DNA of 64,000 bases from Deinococcus koreensis (GTDB taxonomy: Bacteria > Deinococcota > Deinococci > Deinococcales > Deinococcaceae): positions 1,105,001 through 1,169,000 of the forward strand of contig NZ_PPPD01000001.1 in NCBI RefSeq assembly GCF_002901445.1, read 5' to 3'. The notes beneath the pieces were generated by a model. The model searched no databases and was not told the DNA's origin. It saw nothing but the letters and a program-made list of their open reading frames with translations. Shown one piece after another: positions 1-10,466 of this stretch. Within the stretch, counting starts at the first letter, position 1. Every line of letters begins with the position of its first letter. The position numbers and the translations under genes are program-made.

Positions 1-123
1 GACCGCGCCCACGATACCGATCAGGATGTTGGCGATGGCGCCCTGCTGACCGTCGGTCTTCATGATGAGGCTCGCGAGCCAACCACACAGTGCGCCGACC
101 AGAATAGTGATGATAATACCCAT
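1..123 (-). CDS. GlsB/YeaQ/YmgE family membrane protein, 3' end cut by window
   Basis: The visible 41 residues begin [18 protein letters not shown] and continue through a KTDGQQG turn into a second hydrophobic stretch. This is the pattern of the small transglycosylase-associated (GlsB/YeaQ/YmgE) inner-membrane proteins, which are about 80 residues with three membrane segments and are often stress induced. Their biochemical role is not known. The start is secure: a GGAGGT ribosome site sits six bases before the ATG at 123. The C-terminal half lies outside the window. The upstream sequence (219-234) holds a near-palindrome centred on GCATATGC that could be an operator. Confidence 0.85.
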   Translation of the reverse strand, partial: MGIIITILVGALCGWLASLIMKTDGQQGAIANILIGIVGAV

Positions 124-633
124 GATTTCTACCTCCGTGTCTTGCTTTGTTGAGTGGCAACGATGCCTGTTGCTTGCTCGTTGTAGGGGCAGCATGAAAC
201 TGGGCCTGATCCCCTATTGTGCATATGCGTACATTCTCAAGGGCCGGCGAAGATGGGATGGATGTCCCGCAAACTCCATTTAAGAGCCGGATTGGAAAAG
301 AGCCCGCCAGCTCTCATCTCTGACGCGCTCAGGCACCTTGGCCTAGCGCGGAAGCGCACGGAGAAGATGAGACCGCTTCGGGGTGAGCGGGCGCCAATGC
401 GCCAGTCTCCGGGGGTCGGCCTCCACTGTCGAGACCGTCTCCACGACCTGTCGGCGTCCATCGCGCCGGTCTCCTGCCCCAGTCTCCGCGGTGGTGAGCC
501 TGCCCGCGCTCCTTCTCAGGCCGGCCCAGGCCCCAGGATCGGGGAGTTGTCTTGATTTCCGGTTCCGACCACCGCCCCCCGGTCGCGTAGCATGACCCCC
601 AGCCGCCCTGCGGGGCTCTCCCAAGGAGTGTGT
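124..633. other. Long intergenic region, no confident gene
   Basis: About 510 bases between the divergent YeaQ-like gene and two small ORFs. It carries the YeaQ-like gene leader with its GGAGGT site (about 130-136) and the near-palindromic element at 219-234. Open frames on both strands are short, lack recognisable domains and have no convincing ribosome sites. I see no RNA gene or mobile-element remnant in it. Confidence 0.5.
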
Positions 634-810
634 ATGCCTGGCATCATCGAAGCGGATCGAGCGCCCCTGCCTGTCACCGAATGCACCCCCGCGTTCACGC
701 TGTACGAGGGGAAAACTTCTCTGAGCCATGCACCGGAACCGTCGGCGCTGCTGTTCCCGACCCACGAGGGCCCGAACCCATCCGCAGTTTCAGGGATCGG
801 GGCATGCTGA
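634..810 (+). CDS. Small hypothetical ORF, 58 aa
   Basis: An ATG at 634 is preceded by a good AAGGAG ribosome site (623-628) at normal spacing, and the 58-residue product begins MPGIIEADRAPLPVTE. No family is recognised and there is no signal peptide or membrane segment. Its TGA (808-810) overlaps the ATG of the next small ORF, suggesting coupled translation. It may instead be the front part of one gene split by a frame change, or a chance ORF; the ribosome site is the main reason to list it. Confidence 0.4.
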   Translation: MPGIIEADRAPLPVTECTPAFTLYEGKTSLSHAPEPSALLFPTHEGPNPSAVSGIGAC

Positions 811-950
811 TGGCCGTGTCCAGCGCCGCCGAGAACGGCGCCGCCCCGGTGATCTGTGCGCCGATCGGCGGTACCTGCGCCATGCGCCACAGGCAGCCCC
901 CAGTCGCCGTGGAGACCACCCTGGATGCGGTGAGGAAGAGCAGTCTGTGA
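810..950 (+). CDS. Small hypothetical ORF coupled to the preceding one, 46 aa
   Basis: The ATG at 810 overlaps the TGA of the previous small ORF (TGATG junction). The 46-residue product, starting MAVSSAAENGAAPVIC and ending KSSL, contains two cysteines but no known domain. No independent ribosome site is obvious, so expression would depend on re-initiation. It could be the second half of a frameshifted gene of about 105 codons. The strand and position suggest co-transcription towards thrB, which starts 136 bases downstream beyond a repeat-rich gap. Confidence 0.3.
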   Translation: MAVSSAAENGAAPVICAPIGGTCAMRHRQPPVAVETTLDAVRKSSL

Positions 951-954
951 GCGG

Positions 955-1080
955 CCAGATGGTCGAGGGCAAAGAGCTGAGGGCTGAAACGCACAGGCGT
1001 TCTCCACTTCGCCCTTGGCCTTCCACCTTTCGCCTTCTGCCCTCTACCCTCTGCCCTCTGACTCCAGCCCCCCGCCAGGG
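955..1080. repeat. Degenerate short-period repeat in the leader of thrB
   Basis: The gap before thrB contains reiterated pyrimidine-rich heptads of the type CCCTCTGCCCTCTAC, with a loosely complementary purine-rich stretch (GAGGGCAAAGAGCTGAGGGC) just upstream. Such low-complexity tracts resemble the small non-coding repeats described in Deinococcus genomes. They could fold into a weak hairpin in front of thrB, but there is no T-run that would make it a terminator. Confidence 0.4.
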
Positions 1081-1086
1081 CCACCC

Positions 1087-1995
1087 ATGACCTTCACCGT
1101 CCGCGCGCCGGCCAGCTCGGCCAACCTGGGGCCGGGCTTCGACAGCCTGGGCCTGAGCGTGCCGCTGTTCACCACCCTGCGGGTGACGCCGCAGGACACG
1201 ACCGAAGTGGTGCCGCTGGGCGCGGAGCTGGCGGGCACGGCGGCCGACGAGAGCAACTACGTGTACCGCGCCATGCTGCTGGCGGCGAGGCGGGCCGGAC
1301 GCGAGCTGCCGCCCGCCCGCATCGAGATCGAGACCGAGGTGCCGCTGGCGCGCGGCCTGGGCTCCAGCGCCGCCGCCCTGGTCGGCGGCATCGTGGCGGG
1401 CAACGAGCTGCTGGGCCGCCCGCTGGACGACGAGGCCGTGCTGGACGTGGCCGCCCGCGAGGAGGGGCATCCGGACAACGTGGCCCCGGCGCTGTTCGGC
1501 GGCATCGTGGTCGCCACGCTGGACAAGCTGGGCACCCACTACATCCGGCTGGAGCCGCCCGCGCACCTGGGCGTGACCGTGCTGGTGCCGGATTTCGAGC
1601 TGAGCACCAGCAAGGCCCGCGCCGTGCTGCCCAAGGAGTACAGCCGCGCGGACGCCGTGCACGCGCTCTCGCACTCGGCGCTGCTGGCGGCGGCCCTCAG
1701 CGTGGGGCGGCTGGATCTGCTGCGCCACGCCATGCAGGACTACATCCACCAGATCTGGCGCGCGCCGCTGGTGCCCGGCCTGAGCGACATTCTGGACGAC
1801 GCCCACAAGCACGGCGCCCTCGGGGCCGCCCTGAGCGGCGCCGGCCCCAGCGTGCTGTGCTTCCACGACCGGCGCGAGGACACCGGACGCCTGCACACCT
1901 ACCTGCACGGTGTCATGGCCCGCAACGGGCTGAGCGGGCGTGTGATGGACTTTTCCATCGACACCGCCGGCACCGTGGTCGAGCGGCTCACCTGA
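1087..1995 (+). CDS. thrB: Homoserine kinase
   Basis: A 302-residue GHMP-family kinase that phosphorylates homoserine with ATP on the way to threonine, in the cytoplasm. The N-terminal signature [15 protein letters not shown] is at residues 10-24 and the glycine-rich ATP loop [11 protein letters not shown] at about 85-95; a C-terminal [12 protein letters not shown] motif also fits the family. The ATG at 1087 is preferred over an in-frame start 24 codons upstream because that extension is low-complexity repeat and the family begins at MTFTVRAPA. It is not next to thrA or thrC here. Nothing in the leader looks like a Thr/Ile attenuator. Confidence 0.95.
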   Translation: MTFTVRAPASSANLGPGFDSLGLSVPLFTTLRVTPQDTTEVVPLGAELAGTAADESNYVYRAMLLAARRAGRELPPARIEIETEVPLARGLGSSAAALVGGIVAGNELLGRPLDDEAVLDVAAREEGHPDNVAPALFGGIVVATLDKLGTHYIRLEPPAHLGVTVLVPDFELSTSKARAVLPKEYSRADAVHALSHSALLAAALSVGRLDLLRHAMQDYIHQIWRAPLVPGLSDILDDAHKHGALGAALSGAGPSVLCFHDRREDTGRLHTYLHGVMARNGLSGRVMDFSIDTAGTVVERLT

Positions 1996-2213
1996 AGAAG
2001 GGCCTGGCCGCCGCCGGCGTGGGTGCCGCTGGCGGTTGCCCCTGGAGGGCGTGCGGGAGCTGCTGCGAGTGCCCGGCCACCTCTGGGCCCGGAATCCACC
2101 TCAGCCGCGAATACCCCTGAACCGCGGCGGCCATCCAGCGCGCCGCCAGCAGCGCAGGCATTTCATGTGTGCCTGAGCTGGTCTGCCTAGAGTCTGGGTG
2201 GAGCGCCCTGCCC

Positions 2214-3368
2214 ATGACGATCCCCCGCCCCGATGCCCTGAGCCCCGCCCGCCTGCCCGCCTCGGGCGCCCTGTCCACCGGCGTTCCGGCCGGCGCCCGG
2301 CTGAGCGCCCTGGACGCCTGGCGGGGCCTGACCGTGCTGCTGATGCTGCTGGTGAACAACGTGGCTCTGGGCAACTTCACCCCGGCGCAGCTGCGGCACG
2401 CTCCCTTCGGCGGGGTCACGCTGACCGACCTGGTGTTTCCCTGGTTCCTGCTGTGCGCGGGCGCCGCCCTGCCCTTCTCGCAGGCGGCGCTGCAGCGCTC
2501 GGGCGTGCGCGGCTGGCCCCGGCTGCGCCGGCTGCTGACCCGCGCCGCGCTGCTGTATCTGGCCGGCGCCTTCCTGACCAGCGTGACCCAGCACGCCCTG
2601 ACGCTGGGGCTGGGCGTGCTGCAGCTGATCGCGCTGGCCAGCCTGGGAGGTGCGCTGATGGCGCCGTGGCGGGGCCGCTGGCAGCTGCTGGCGGCGCTGG
2701 GGCTGCTGGCGGGCTACGCCGTGTTCCTGCGGGTCACGCCGCACGCCGGGGGCATCGGGGTAGTCAGCGAGACGGCCAATCCGGTGCAGCACGTGAACAA
2801 CACGCTGCTCTCGGCCTGGGGGCTGCGCGGCCTGCTCTCGGTGGTGCCGACCACGGCGCTGGTGCTGCTGGGCAGCGCGGCCGCCCGGCCCCTGCAGCAG
2901 AAGTCGCCGCGGGCCCCGGCGCTGATCTTCGGGCTGGGGCTGGCCCTGGGCGCCCTGGGCTACGGCTGGGCGGCCAGCGGGCACCTGCCCCTGAGCAAAG
3001 CGCTGTGGACACCGCCCTACATCCTGTACAGCGCGGGGCTGGGCCTCCTGGGCATCGGGCTGTGCTGGCTGGTCGCCGACTGGGGCCGGGTGCCGGGCGG
3101 CGCGCGGCTGCTCTCGCCGCTGACCATTCCGGGGCGCAACGCGCTGGCCGGCTACGCCCTGCCCATCCTGGTCAAGGTCTGGGTGCTGCTGGACTGGCAG
3201 GTGACCTGGACGGGCCAGCCGAGATCCATCCTGGCCTCGCTGCTGGAACTGTCCCGCGGGGCGCTGGGGCCCCTGGCGGGCGGCTGGGTCTACACCCTGG
3301 GCTACGTGCTGGCGGTGTGGCTGGGGCTGGCCTGGATGGCGCGGCGCGGCCTGATCTGGAAACTCTGA
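2214..3368 (+). CDS. DUF5009/HGSNAT-like polytopic membrane protein
   Basis: A 384-residue integral membrane protein with about ten hydrophobic helices. The start of the membrane domain reads [20 protein letters not shown], the conserved RGL signature of the heparan-alpha-glucosaminide N-acetyltransferase-like / DUF5009 family (COG4299). Relatives are thought to pass acyl groups across a membrane to sugars; the actual substrate here is unknown. I chose the ATG at 2214 (GGTGGAG ten bases upstream); a GTG at 2169 in the same frame is possible. It could act on envelope polysaccharide, given the neighbouring envelope genes, but that is inference. Confidence 0.8.
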   Translation: MTIPRPDALSPARLPASGALSTGVPAGARLSALDAWRGLTVLLMLLVNNVALGNFTPAQLRHAPFGGVTLTDLVFPWFLLCAGAALPFSQAALQRSGVRGWPRLRRLLTRAALLYLAGAFLTSVTQHALTLGLGVLQLIALASLGGALMAPWRGRWQLLAALGLLAGYAVFLRVTPHAGGIGVVSETANPVQHVNNTLLSAWGLRGLLSVVPTTALVLLGSAAARPLQQKSPRAPALIFGLGLALGALGYGWAASGHLPLSKALWTPPYILYSAGLGLLGIGLCWLVADWGRVPGGARLLSPLTIPGRNALAGYALPILVKVWVLLDWQVTWTGQPRSILASLLELSRGALGPLAGGWVYTLGYVLAVWLGLAWMARRGLIWKL

Positions 3369-3507
3369 ACGCCGGGGTCAGCTGCGGCCCCCACCGGCAC
3401 TGCCCACTGCTCCATACCCGCCCGCCGACACTCCCGCTCAACCCCTGCCAGCCCACACTGCCGGCCCACACTCCCAGCCCACTGGGCACCCCTGTCCCGA
3501 GGTCACG
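3369..3507. repeat. Degenerate CCCACACTCCC-type repeats between genes
   Basis: This 139-base gap consists largely of imperfect reiterations of CCCACACTCCC/GCCCACTGC. It resembles the other low-complexity repeat tracts in the window and contains only the GAGGT ribosome site of the downstream gene at its end. No terminator is seen. Confidence 0.35.
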
Positions 3508-4592
3508 ATGTCCAAGCCACCGCCTTCCCTCCTTCCACCCCCCGTCCTGCGCCGCCTCGCCGGCCTGGGCCTCGTGCTGATGCTGACTGTCCCGGTGGCC
3601 CACGGCGCCGCCGCGCCCGCCGACCTGAGCTTCGGCGGCCCGAACGTCCAGCGGCTGGCGGCCGAGTCCTATGCGCGGGCCGGCCTGAGCGGCCGCTTCC
3701 AGACCTGGCTGGAGACGGCCTACACGCGGGCCGGCGTGCCGCTGGCGGGCGGGGCCACGCTGAAGGCCGCCCTGGACGCCCGCCGGGCACAGCTGGCCGC
3801 CGCCCGGACGCCCGCGGCGCGCGACACCCTGGCCCGCGAGACCGCCGCCTGGGCGCACCGCTTCATCAAGAAGGCGGTGCCGAAGTTCAGCCTGGAACGC
3901 GGCTTCGAGTTCGCCAGCATTCCGCGCACGGGCGAGCGGCAGTGCCTGCTGCAGAGCGTGATCATCGCCGGGCTGCTGCAGCGCGCCGGGCTGGACGCCG
4001 GGCTGGTGATGGTCTGGAAGAACATGAGCGGCCAGGAGAGCAACCTGGGGCACGTGACCAGCGTGCTGCGGCTGCCCGGCGGCGCCGGCGACCTGGAGGT
4101 CGACGCCAGCGAACCCGAACCCTTCGCCACCCACCAGGGCGTGCTGGCCTGGGCGGCCGGCGGCGTGCGCTTCCTGAGCCCGGTCTTCGGCCCGGGGAAC
4201 GTGATCACCGGCTACACCCGCGCCGACGGCCAGGGCCCGGCTCAGGGCACCCTGAAGCCGGCCGGGCTGAGCTTCCTGAGCCTGGGCTACGTGCGTTCTC
4301 AGTTCGACTACTACCGCGCCGAGCGGGCGCCCGGCGGCGTGCTGGGCACCGGCACGGGCCAGTCCACCCCGGCCGGACTGCAGGCCAGCGAGCGCGAACT
4401 GCGCCGGGCGCTGACCGAGGCGCCGGACAACGCGCTGGCGACCGGCGTGCTGGGCACGGTGCTCCGCAAACAGGGCCGGGTGGCCGAGGCCCGCGCCCAG
4501 TACCTGCGGGCCGCAAAACTCTATGCGGCGCAGGGGCACCTGCCGGCCGGCGTGCAGGCCAATCTGGCGTGGGCGAAAGGCCAGGGTCGCTC

Positions 4593-4596
<4 letters not shown>
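3508..4596 (+). CDS. Secreted transglutaminase-like protein with C-terminal TPR
   Basis: A 362-residue exported protein. Residues 1-35 are a Sec signal peptide ([21 protein letters not shown]). The middle contains a plausible papain/transglutaminase-type triad: C146 in ERQCLLQS, H182 in NLGHVTSV and D199 in GDLEVDAS, in the order and spacing expected of that fold. Residues about 295-350 look like one or two TPR helices ([20 protein letters not shown]). Its stop overlaps the TTG start of the polysaccharide deacetylase, so the two are translationally coupled. A GAGGT site precedes the ATG. The triad assignment is my reading; the reaction and substrate are unknown. Confidence 0.65.
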
Positions 4597-5792
<1,196 letters not shown>

Positions 5793-5824
5793 GGCGCTTC
5801 CATCTGCGCCTGATCTGCAGCCCC

Positions 5825-5830
5825 TAAGCT
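5825..5830 (+). promoter_or_regulatory. -10 box TAAGCT for a leaderless response-regulator mRNA
   Basis: TAAGCT ends six bases before the ATG at 5837. This places the expected transcription start at or next to the A of the start codon, and there is no ribosome site in the gap. It decides the start: ATG 5837 rather than GTG 5831. Confidence 0.6.
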
Positions 5831-5836
5831 GTGGCC

Positions 5837-6505
5837 ATGCGCTTTCTGGTGGTGGAGGACGAGCCGGAGATCCGGCGTCCGCTGGTGGCGAACCTGCGCG
5901 AGGCCGGCTACGCGGTGGACGAGGCGGCCACGGCCGACGAGGCGCTGGCGCTGGCCGCCGCCTTTCCCTTCGACGCGCTGATGGTCGATGTGGGGCTGCC
6001 CGAGGGCCCGCTGGCCGGCTTCGAGCTGGTGCGCGAGCTGCGCGCCGGGGGGCTGCTGTGCCCGGTGCTGTTCCTGACCGCCCGCGACGCCGTGGAAGAC
6101 CGGATCACTGGCCTGGACGCCGGCGGCGACGACTATCTGGTCAAGCCCTTCCACCTGGGCGAGGTGCAGGCCCGGTTGCGCGCCCTGGTGCGCCGGGGCC
6201 GCGCCGAGGTGCAGAGCGCCCGCAGCTGGCGCGACCTGCGGCTCGACTGGACGCAGCGCTCGGTGTCGCGCGCCGGCGTGCGGGTGGCGCTGACCGCCAA
6301 GGAGTTCTCGCTGCTGGAGGTGCTGGCCTCGCATCCGGGGCGGGTCTACACCCGCGAGGAGCTGATCGACCGGGTCTGGGACGGCCGCTTCGACGCCGAA
6401 TCGAACGTGGTGGACACCTATGTCCGCAACCTGCGGCGCAAACTGGGCGACGACGTGATCCAGACCATGCGCGGCGTGGGCTACAGCTTCCCCGAGGGCG
6501 AGTAG
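5837..6505 (+). CDS. OmpR/PhoB-family response regulator
   Basis: A 222-residue two-component regulator. The receiver domain (1-115) has the acidic pocket at E7/D8, the phospho-acceptor D51 (LMVDVGLP) and the conserved lysine in DYLVKPF. A winged-helix DNA-binding domain follows (about 125-220) with LTAKEFSLLEVL, YTREELIDRVW and VDTYVRNLRRKLG. It is followed after 17 bases by its likely partner histidine kinase. The gene it controls is unknown; the upstream deacetylase pair and downstream cupredoxin are candidates by position only. Confidence 0.92.
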   Translation: MRFLVVEDEPEIRRPLVANLREAGYAVDEAATADEALALAAAFPFDALMVDVGLPEGPLAGFELVRELRAGGLLCPVLFLTARDAVEDRITGLDAGGDDYLVKPFHLGEVQARLRALVRRGRAEVQSARSWRDLRLDWTQRSVSRAGVRVALTAKEFSLLEVLASHPGRVYTREELIDRVWDGRFDAESNVVDTYVRNLRRKLGDDVIQTMRGVGYSFPEGE

Positions 6506-6522
6506 CTGGCGGTGAGCCCACC

Positions 6523-7923
6523 TTGACCCTGCGCGCCCGGCTGACCCTGCTGACCTCGCTGGTGCTGGCCCTGACCCTGCTGGCCTCCCTGGGGGTGGCG
6601 GGGGGGGTGCTGTGGCGGGTCGAGCTGAGATCGATCGGGCAGCAGATCGACGCCCAGGCCGAGGCGCTGCTGGCGATCGCCACCACCACGCCGGAGCGGC
6701 TGGACGCCACCGCCCGCGACATCCTGCAGGAGAACGGCGTGACCGCCGCCGCCCGCGTCTACCGGGGCTCCACGGTCATCTGGACGGATGGGAGCCGCAG
6801 GTCGCTGCAGCCCGATCCCGGTGTCCTGCAGGGCCAGCAGACGCGGGTCGTGCGGCAGGTGGGAGATCTGCTGATCGCTTCCCAGCGCAGCGGGCCGCTG
6901 AGCGTGGAGGTCGGGCGCAGCCTGGAGCCGCTGGAGAGGCTGCTGCGGCGCTACGCGCTGATCGCCGGGCTGACCCTGCTGGCGCTGAGCGCCCTGGCCG
7001 GGCTGGTCGTGGCGCGCATGGTGCGCCGGGCGCTCAGCCCCCTGGAGGCCCTGGCCGGGCGCGTGCAGGGCCTGGAGTGGCAGAGCCTGAGATCCGCCGG
7101 GCCCCTGCCGGCCCTGACGGATGCCGGCGAGGTCGGCGCCCTGGCCCGCGCCCTGGACGGCAGCCTGAGCGCATTGCGGGCCGAGCGGGAACGCGAGACC
7201 CTGTTCCTGGCCAGCGCGTCCCACGAGCTGCGAACCCCCGTGACCGCCATGCTCGCCGACGTGCAGCACACCCTCTCGCGCCCCCGCCCCGAGGCGGAGC
7301 TGCGGAGCACGCTGGAGCGCACCGAGCGCACCGCCAGCCGCCTGCGCCTGCTGACCGGCAACCTGATCACCCTCACGCGGGCGCAGCGGCTCCCGGCGGC
7401 CCAGGACGCGCCGACCAGGGCGCTCGATCTGCTGCAGCTGGCCGGCGAGGCCGTGGATCTGCTGCAGCCCCTGGCCATGCGCCGGAGCCTGGATCTGTGG
7501 CTCGACGGCGCCGCCGTGTGGGTGCGGGGCGACCACACCCTGCTGGGTAGCATGGCGGAAAACCTGATCGGCAACGCCATCAAGTTCACGCCGCCCGGCG
7601 GGCGGATCACGGTCACGGTGCGGCCCGCCGGAGCACACGCCACGCTGAGCGTGGAGGACAGCGGGCCGGGGTTCCCCGCCGGCACCCTGACCGACGCCTT
7701 CGTGCGGGGAGCGACCCAGGTCGAGGGCCAGGTCGAGGGCTTCGGCCTGGGCCTGGCGGTGGTGCGGCAGGTGGTGGAGGCGCACGGGGGCACCCTGGAA
7801 CTGGGCCGGGCCGGAGGATCGGACGGCACGGAGGAACCCGGCGCGCGGGTGGTCGTGACCCTGCCGGCGGCGCCCGAACCGGCCACCGATCGGGCGCGCA
7901 GCGGTGCTGATCCGGCGTCCTGA
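6523..7923 (+). CDS. Membrane sensor histidine kinase
   Basis: A 466-residue kinase starting at TTG 6523, behind a GGCGGTGAG ribosome-like site. Two membrane helices (about 5-30 and 145-170) flank a roughly 115-residue extracytoplasmic sensor region, followed by HAMP. The phospho-acceptor box ASHELRTPV carries H234. The ATPase domain shows the N box (ENLIGNAIKF), G1 (DSGPGFP) and G2 (GFGLGLAVV). It should autophosphorylate and transfer to the adjacent OmpR-type regulator. The signal is unknown. The start is inferred because no ATG or GTG fits the helix position. Confidence 0.9.
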   Translation: MTLRARLTLLTSLVLALTLLASLGVAGGVLWRVELRSIGQQIDAQAEALLAIATTTPERLDATARDILQENGVTAAARVYRGSTVIWTDGSRRSLQPDPGVLQGQQTRVVRQVGDLLIASQRSGPLSVEVGRSLEPLERLLRRYALIAGLTLLALSALAGLVVARMVRRALSPLEALAGRVQGLEWQSLRSAGPLPALTDAGEVGALARALDGSLSALRAERERETLFLASASHELRTPVTAMLADVQHTLSRPRPEAELRSTLERTERTASRLRLLTGNLITLTRAQRLPAAQDAPTRALDLLQLAGEAVDLLQPLAMRRSLDLWLDGAAVWVRGDHTLLGSMAENLIGNAIKFTPPGGRITVTVRPAGAHATLSVEDSGPGFPAGTLTDAFVRGATQVEGQVEGFGLGLAVVRQVVEAHGGTLELGRAGGSDGTEEPGARVVVTLPAAPEPATDRARSGADPAS

Positions 7924-8015
7924 GTGCAGGCCGTTTCATGCGGCCTTGACCTGAGGGGCCTATCCCTGCAGGGAGCGAGGGCCCCGCAGTCGGTGGGCCG
8001 GCTCAGGAGACCCCT

Positions 8016-8531
8016 ATGACGTTCCCCACCACCGCCAAGACCGCACTGAGCCTGCTTCCCCTGGTTCTCCTCGCCGCCGCCAGCCTGTCGGGCGCCGCTC
8101 CGGCCACCCCAACCACTGCCACCCCAACCACTGCCACCACCGCCAAGACCATCAGGATCGAGATGTCCGAGATGAAGTTCGCGCCCATGAACCTGACCCT
8201 GAGGGCCGGGCAGCCGGTGGTCATCCAGCTGTCGAACGCGGGCGTGGCGCCGCACGAGTTCCAGGCGTACGGCAAGCCGGGGGCCGCCCCGAAAGGCGAA
8301 GCCGCCTGGGACGCCTACATGGAGAAGCACACCATCTGGCTGCCCAGCAGGGACACCCGGCTGACCGTGAACGGCAAGGCCGTGAAGGGCCGTTTCATCG
8401 AGGTGCAGCTCAAGCCCGGCGAGAAGGCCACGCTGAGCTTCACGCCGACCCAGGCGGGAGCGTTCGAGATGGCCTGCGACTATCCCGGCCACTACGAATC
8501 GGGCATGAAGGGGCCCCTCACCGTCAGATAG
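8016..8531 (+). CDS. Secreted cupredoxin-like copper protein
   Basis: A 171-residue exported protein with a Sec signal peptide (1-28), then a short Thr/Ala/Pro linker encoded by a tandem 15-bp duplication (TPTTATPTTA). The mature domain has a type-1 copper site: H80 in APHEF and the C-terminal C154-x4-H159-x4-M164 loop (ACDYPGHYESGM). It is probably a periplasmic electron carrier or copper-handling protein; the redox partner is not evident here. An AGGAG ribosome site precedes the ATG. The preceding two-component system might sense metal or envelope stress, but this is guesswork. Confidence 0.85.
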   Translation: MTFPTTAKTALSLLPLVLLAAASLSGAAPATPTTATPTTATTAKTIRIEMSEMKFAPMNLTLRAGQPVVIQLSNAGVAPHEFQAYGKPGAAPKGEAAWDAYMEKHTIWLPSRDTRLTVNGKAVKGRFIEVQLKPGEKATLSFTPTQAGAFEMACDYPGHYESGMKGPLTVR

Positions 8532-8556
8532 GCTGGCCGGAGCGGGTTCGGCGGGA

Positions 8557-8588
8557 GGGGCTGGAGTCACGACCGTGGTTCCAGCCCC
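8557..8588. other. Perfect 9-bp inverted repeat in the cupredoxin-PAP2 gap
   Basis: GGGGCTGGA (8557-8565) is mirrored by TCCAGCCCC (8580-8588) around a 14-base loop. It lies 26 bases after the cupredoxin stop and could act as a transcript-end or stabilising hairpin, although no T-run follows. Confidence 0.45.
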
Positions 8589-8677
8589 GCTGCGTGGCGT
8601 GACCCCTTCCCGCCTCCGCCTTGACCTTCCCCTTACGCTCCATCTTCTCCTGAACTCCGGGCCGCAGACTGTCCGGC

Positions 8678-9322
8678 ATGTCTGCTCCGGTCGCCCTCCG
8701 TCCGCCCCATTCCCGCCACCTGATCCGCTGGCTGCTGGGCATCCTGGTGCCCCTGCTGGTGGTGGGATTCCTGGCCGAGGACGTGCTGGAGCGCGAGCGC
8801 TTCGCCTTCGAGACCCCCCTGATGGAGTGGATCCACGCCCACGCCGCCCCCTGGCTGACGGGCCTGAGCCTGGGCCTGCACACCTTCGGCGGCCCCTGGG
8901 TCATGACGGTACTGGCCGTGGCGCTGCCCCTGGGCCTGTGGCTGCGCGGCCGCCACCAGCAGGCCCTGTTCGCGCTGCTGGGCCTGGGCAGCGCGGTGGG
9001 CATCGCGTTCGCCATGAAGCTGATCTTTAACCGCCCCCGCCCGGAGCTGTGGACCCGCCTGGTCTCCGAGAACGGCGCCTCCTTTCCCAGCGGCCACTCC
9101 GCCATGGCGGCGGCGCTGGGCACGGCGCTGTGCGTCCTGCTCTGGCGCACCCCCTACCGCTGGCCCGTGGTGGCCCTGGCCACCGTCTACGTGCTGCTCA
9201 GCGGCGTGGCCCGGCTGGTGCTGGGGCTGCATTTCCCGACCGACGTGCTGGCCGGCTGGATGACCGGGCTGGCCTGCGTGCTGGGCGCCGCCCGCCTGAC
9301 CGGTCTACCGCGTCCACGGTGA
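8678..9322 (+). CDS. PAP2-family membrane phosphatase
   Basis: A 214-residue integral membrane phosphatase with five or six helices. The three catalytic signatures are clear: KLIFNRPRPE, PSGHSAMAAA and a late GVARLVLGLHFPTDVLAG. Relatives dephosphorylate undecaprenyl pyrophosphate or phosphatidic acid/phosphatidylglycerophosphate at the outer face of the cytoplasmic membrane. Which substrate is used cannot be told from sequence. The next gene is a membrane-anchored PIG-L deacetylase, which hints at envelope glycan work. Confidence 0.88.
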   Translation: MSAPVALRPPHSRHLIRWLLGILVPLLVVGFLAEDVLERERFAFETPLMEWIHAHAAPWLTGLSLGLHTFGGPWVMTVLAVALPLGLWLRGRHQQALFALLGLGSAVGIAFAMKLIFNRPRPELWTRLVSENGASFPSGHSAMAAALGTALCVLLWRTPYRWPVVALATVYVLLSGVARLVLGLHFPTDVLAGWMTGLACVLGAARLTGLPRPR

Positions 9323-9425
9323 GTGATCCACTGGCTCATCCCTTCGGTGGCTGAACCCTCACTGGTCTGACCCGTGTGCTGGCCGAGGCCGACCCCGGCG
9401 GAGTCCGGTTTCCAGGACGTTCGAT

Positions 9426-10466
9426 ATGACTGCCCCTCCCCCACCCCGAAAGCCCTGGCTGGCCCAACTCCGCCGCTGGGGGCCGCCGGGCCTGCTCGCC
9501 GCGCTGATCGTGGGGCTGAGCGCCTGGATCAACCTGCCGGTGGTGGATCAGGTCTTCGGCGGCAGCGCCCGGCGCGTGGCGGGACTGCCGGCGCTGGAGG
9601 CCTTCCGGGCCGGTCAGCGGGTGCTGATCCTCTCGCCCCACCCGGACGACGAGACGCTGTGCTGCGCCGGGCTGATCCAGCAGGCCCGGGCCGCCGGGGC
9701 GCGCGTGTCTATCGCCTGGATCACGGCCGGAGACGGCTTCGAGTTCGACGCCGCCCTGACCCAGCGCACCCTGCGCCCCGGCGCGCGGAACCTGCGGGCC
9801 CTGGGCGAGACGCGCGTGCTGGAGGCCCGGCGCGCGGCAGCCGTGCTGGGGGTTCCGGCGGCGCAGACCTACATGCTGGGCTACCCGGACGGCGGCTTGC
9901 TGAGGCTCTTCACCCTGCACTACGCCACCCCCTACCGGGCGCCCCGCACCGACGCCGCCGCGGTGTATGTGAAGGGCGCCCTGAGCCCCGGCGCCCCCTA
10001 CACCGGGCAGGCGCTGGAGGCCGACCTGCGCCGCGTGCTGGACAAAGTTCAGCCCGATCTGGTACTGGCCCCCGCCCCGCAGGATTTCCACAGCGACCAC
10101 CGCACCGTGTCGTACCTCGCGCTGCGGCTGCTGGCCGAAACGCGTCAGGAAAACCGCCTGCGCTTCTGGGTGGTGCACGGCGGGCTGGAATGGCCGGTGC
10201 CCAAGGGCCTGCACCCCGAGCAGCCGCTGACCGTGCCCCCGCTGGCCTCGGGCCTGCCGTGGCAGCGCGCCAGCCTGACGCCGGAGCAGGTCGGGCGCAA
10301 GCTGGAGGCCGTGAACATCTACCGCACCCAGACGCGCATCCTGGGCCGCTTCATGCACGCCTTCGTGCGCCGCAACGAGCTGCTGAGCCCGGTGGCGTTG
10401 CCGCCCGATCCCGGCCACCTCACCCCTGAGCCGGAATCGGGCCCCCGTCCAGGCGCCGCGCCATAG
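9426..10466 (+). CDS. Membrane-anchored PIG-L/LmbE family deacetylase
   Basis: A 346-residue protein with an N-terminal signal-anchor helix (about 20-40) and a PIG-L domain. The zinc motifs are LSPHPDDETLCCAGL near residue 75 and DFHSDHRTV near residue 222. The family removes N-acetyl groups from amino sugars; soluble relatives serve bacillithiol or mycothiol synthesis. The anchor and the PAP2 neighbour argue for an envelope glycan substrate rather than bacillithiol. Its last 47 bases overlap, in antisense, the end of the convergent GNAT gene. Confidence 0.85.
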   Translation: MTAPPPPRKPWLAQLRRWGPPGLLAALIVGLSAWINLPVVDQVFGGSARRVAGLPALEAFRAGQRVLILSPHPDDETLCCAGLIQQARAAGARVSIAWITAGDGFEFDAALTQRTLRPGARNLRALGETRVLEARRAAAVLGVPAAQTYMLGYPDGGLLRLFTLHYATPYRAPRTDAAAVYVKGALSPGAPYTGQALEADLRRVLDKVQPDLVLAPAPQDFHSDHRTVSYLALRLLAETRQENRLRFWVVHGGLEWPVPKGLHPEQPLTVPPLASGLPWQRASLTPEQVGRKLEAVNIYRTQTRILGRFMHAFVRRNELLSPVALPPDPGHLTPEPESGPRPGAAP

